This document shows positions 4,724-6,048 of a stretch of 6,048 nt of DNA, one piece after another. The translations under genes and the position numbers were made by a program. Each line of letters starts with the position of its first letter. Position 1 is the first letter of the stretch. The stretch comes from Candidatus Solibacter sp. (lineage in GTDB: Bacteria; Acidobacteriota; Terriglobia; Bryobacterales; Bryobacteraceae): positions 1 to 6,048 of the forward strand of contig JADGNT010000336.1 of assembly GCA_017883345.1 (NCBI GenBank). The letters are read 5' to 3'. The notes under the pieces are model-generated. The model had not been told where the DNA came from and made no database searches. It saw only the letters and a list, made by a program, of their open reading frames with translations.

Positions 4724-6048
4724 CTACGGCTGGATGACAATACTGCGCTCGTCCAGCAGGGTGCCAATCTTCACCAGCAGGTTCAGCAGGTTCTTGCGCA
4801 GCGCGATCTGATTGGTGACCACGGTGGATTCCGATTGCGCCAGGGCGTTCTGCGCCAGCAGCACGTTCTGCGACAGTTCGGTGCCCAACTCGTACTTCTT
4901 GTTCTCGGCATCCAGCGCCTTTTGGGCGAAATCCCGAGCCACTTTGGCCAGCTTCACCGATTCCTTGCTGGATTCCACGTTGGTGATCGCGTTCAGGATG
5001 TCCAGCCGGATGGTCTGCTGGGTGGTGCGCACCGTCAGGGTGTCCTGCTTCTTGCGCACGATCGCGTCGGCCATGTCCGCGGAAGCAGCACGGTTCCGGA
5101 TCGGCAGCGTCAGGCGGAGTCCCAACTGGTACGACGAGAACCCAAAACCGAACATCTGACCCAATGCATCCGTTAATCCGCCGGGAAGCGAGCTCAGCAC
5201 CGAGGTGGCAACGCCCTCGTTGAACACATTCGTTTTCTGAAAAAATATGCCGCCCCGCCCGTTGACGGTGTAATTGCCGGTCAATGCCAGGTTCGGCAAC
5301 AGAGCGTTGCGCGACTGCTGGATCGAAAGATCGTCCACGTCCAGGCTTTGCGTTGCCTGCTTCAGGTCCGGGCGATTCTGCATCGCCATTTGGATGGACT
5401 GCTCCTTATCGAAATTGATCGATTCCAACGGCATGTCCGCCAAATCGGTGAGCACCAGCGGCAGCTCGCGGATCTGCGGATCGAGGTCGGCGCTGATCTG
5501 TTTGCGTAACGCGTCTTCCCGCTGCGTCAGGGTAAACCGGGCCTGCGCTACGAGGACTTCGTTGGTGGCCAACTGCTGCTGCGGATTGTAGATATCCAGC
5601 GGCGAAAGCGCCCCCAGCTCCAACTGCTTCTGCGACAGCTTGAGGAACTCCGCCGAGACGTCGCGCGCGCCCTCCGCCACTTTCAGGCTCTCGCGCGCCG
5701 AAACCACGTCCCAATAGGCGGACTCGGCGGCCGAAATCAAATTCAGCATTTGCCCCGTCAAGCCGAATTCGCTGATCTTCAGACGGCTCCGCGCCGACAT
5801 CAGGTTCAGCCGGTTGACGTACGCTCCGCGGTTCTGCAGCAAGGGCTGCGAGAACTGGATGGCCAGGTTGCTGGAAAGCGCCGGGTTGTAACTGTTGAAC
5901 GTGGTGTTGCTGGTGGACTTAGCCCCGCCCCAACTGACCGTGTAGTTCGTGCCTGCCGGCAGCGTTTGCGTGACGCTCATGGCCAGCGGTTGGCTCAGAG
6001 TCTTTAGGGTGGTGGCCCCTTCCAAGACGCTGGTCGAAGGCGTGGTCG
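4724..6048 (-). CDS. TolC-family outer-membrane efflux protein, N-terminus outside the window
   Basis: 440 residues are visible, ending at TAG 4726-4724. The frame is open to the window edge, so the start and signal peptide lie beyond 6048; a TTG at 6025 is internal, since the seven codons before it continue the frame. The protein shows the two-fold OEP repeat of TolC channels. In the first repeat, beta-strand residues (YTVSWGG, LAIQFSQPLLQNRG at about 61-74) lead into long helices (about 80-185) with ELGALSPLDIYNPQQQLATNE at 143-163. The QNRPDLKQA motif (223-231) opens the second repeat, with LPNLALTGNYT (250-260), the strand YQLGLRLTLPIRNRAA (306-321) and helices to about 425 containing ELGTELSQNVLLAQNALAQSE (386-406). 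Such proteins trimerise into a 12-strand barrel and periplasmic alpha-tunnel and serve as exit duct for efflux systems. The downstream adaptor and ATPase genes are its obvious partners. Confidence 0.93.
   Translation of the reverse strand, partial: TTPSTSVLEGATTLKTLSQPLAMSVTQTLPAGTNYTVSWGGAKSTSNTTFNSYNPALSSNLAIQFSQPLLQNRGAYVNRLNLMSARSRLKISEFGLTGQMLNLISAAESAYWDVVSARESLKVAEGARDVSAEFLKLSQKQLELGALSPLDIYNPQQQLATNEVLVAQARFTLTQREDALRKQISADLDPQIRELPLVLTDLADMPLESINFDKEQSIQMAMQNRPDLKQATQSLDVDDLSIQQSRNALLPNLALTGNYTVNGRGGIFFQKTNVFNEGVATSVLSSLPGGLTDALGQMFGFGFSSYQLGLRLTLPIRNRAASADMADAIVRKKQDTLTVRTTQQTIRLDILNAITNVESSKESVKLAKVARDFAQKALDAENKKYELGTELSQNVLLAQNALAQSESTVVTNQIALRKNLLNLLVKIGTLLDERSIVIQP

Noticed and set aside
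6023..6025. TTG as the start codon of the TolC-family gene
   Set aside because: The same frame continues upstream to the window edge, and the protein would lack a signal peptide if it began here.

Overview
All genes in this window are on the minus strand, so transcription runs from high to low coordinates. The sequence is GC-rich. The leftmost gene opens like an ADOP ('acidobacterial duplicated orphan permease') MacB-type protein. Together with the mix of DUF4097, GT87 and a MacA/MacB/TolC-like set, this suggests a member of the Acidobacteriota, perhaps of the Solibacter/Bryobacter type. That placement comes from family composition, not from a marker gene.

Layout in transcription order: (1) a TolC-family outer-membrane efflux protein, missing its N-terminus (6048-4724); (2) a 210-bp gap with nested inverted repeats, including a perfect 29-bp inverted repeat whose arms are each palindromic, which looks like a REPIN/REP doublet; (3) a MacA/HlyD-type periplasmic adaptor (4513-3245); (4) 28 bp further on, a MacB/LolD-type ABC ATPase without membrane domain (3216-2503); (5) a 141-bp gap with consecutive GC-rich hairpins; (6) an exported DUF4097 protein with repeated VNG turns (2361-1579); (7) a GT87/DUF2029 multi-pass membrane glycosyltransferase (1491-346); (8) the first 92 codons of an ADOP/MacB-like permease (276-1), which runs off the window.

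The TolC protein, adaptor and ATPase form three parts of a tripartite ABC efflux or envelope-export machine: ATP hydrolysis in the cytoplasm, adaptor across the periplasm, channel in the outer membrane. The permease that should pair with the ATPase is not next to it. It may lie upstream of the TolC gene outside the window, or be the ADOP gene two genes downstream. The DUF4097 and GT87 genes are co-oriented envelope genes, but gaps of 141 and 87 bp make membership in one operon uncertain.

No tRNA, rRNA, CRISPR array, transposase or phage gene is visible. The most interesting non-coding structure is the repeat cluster between the TolC and adaptor genes.
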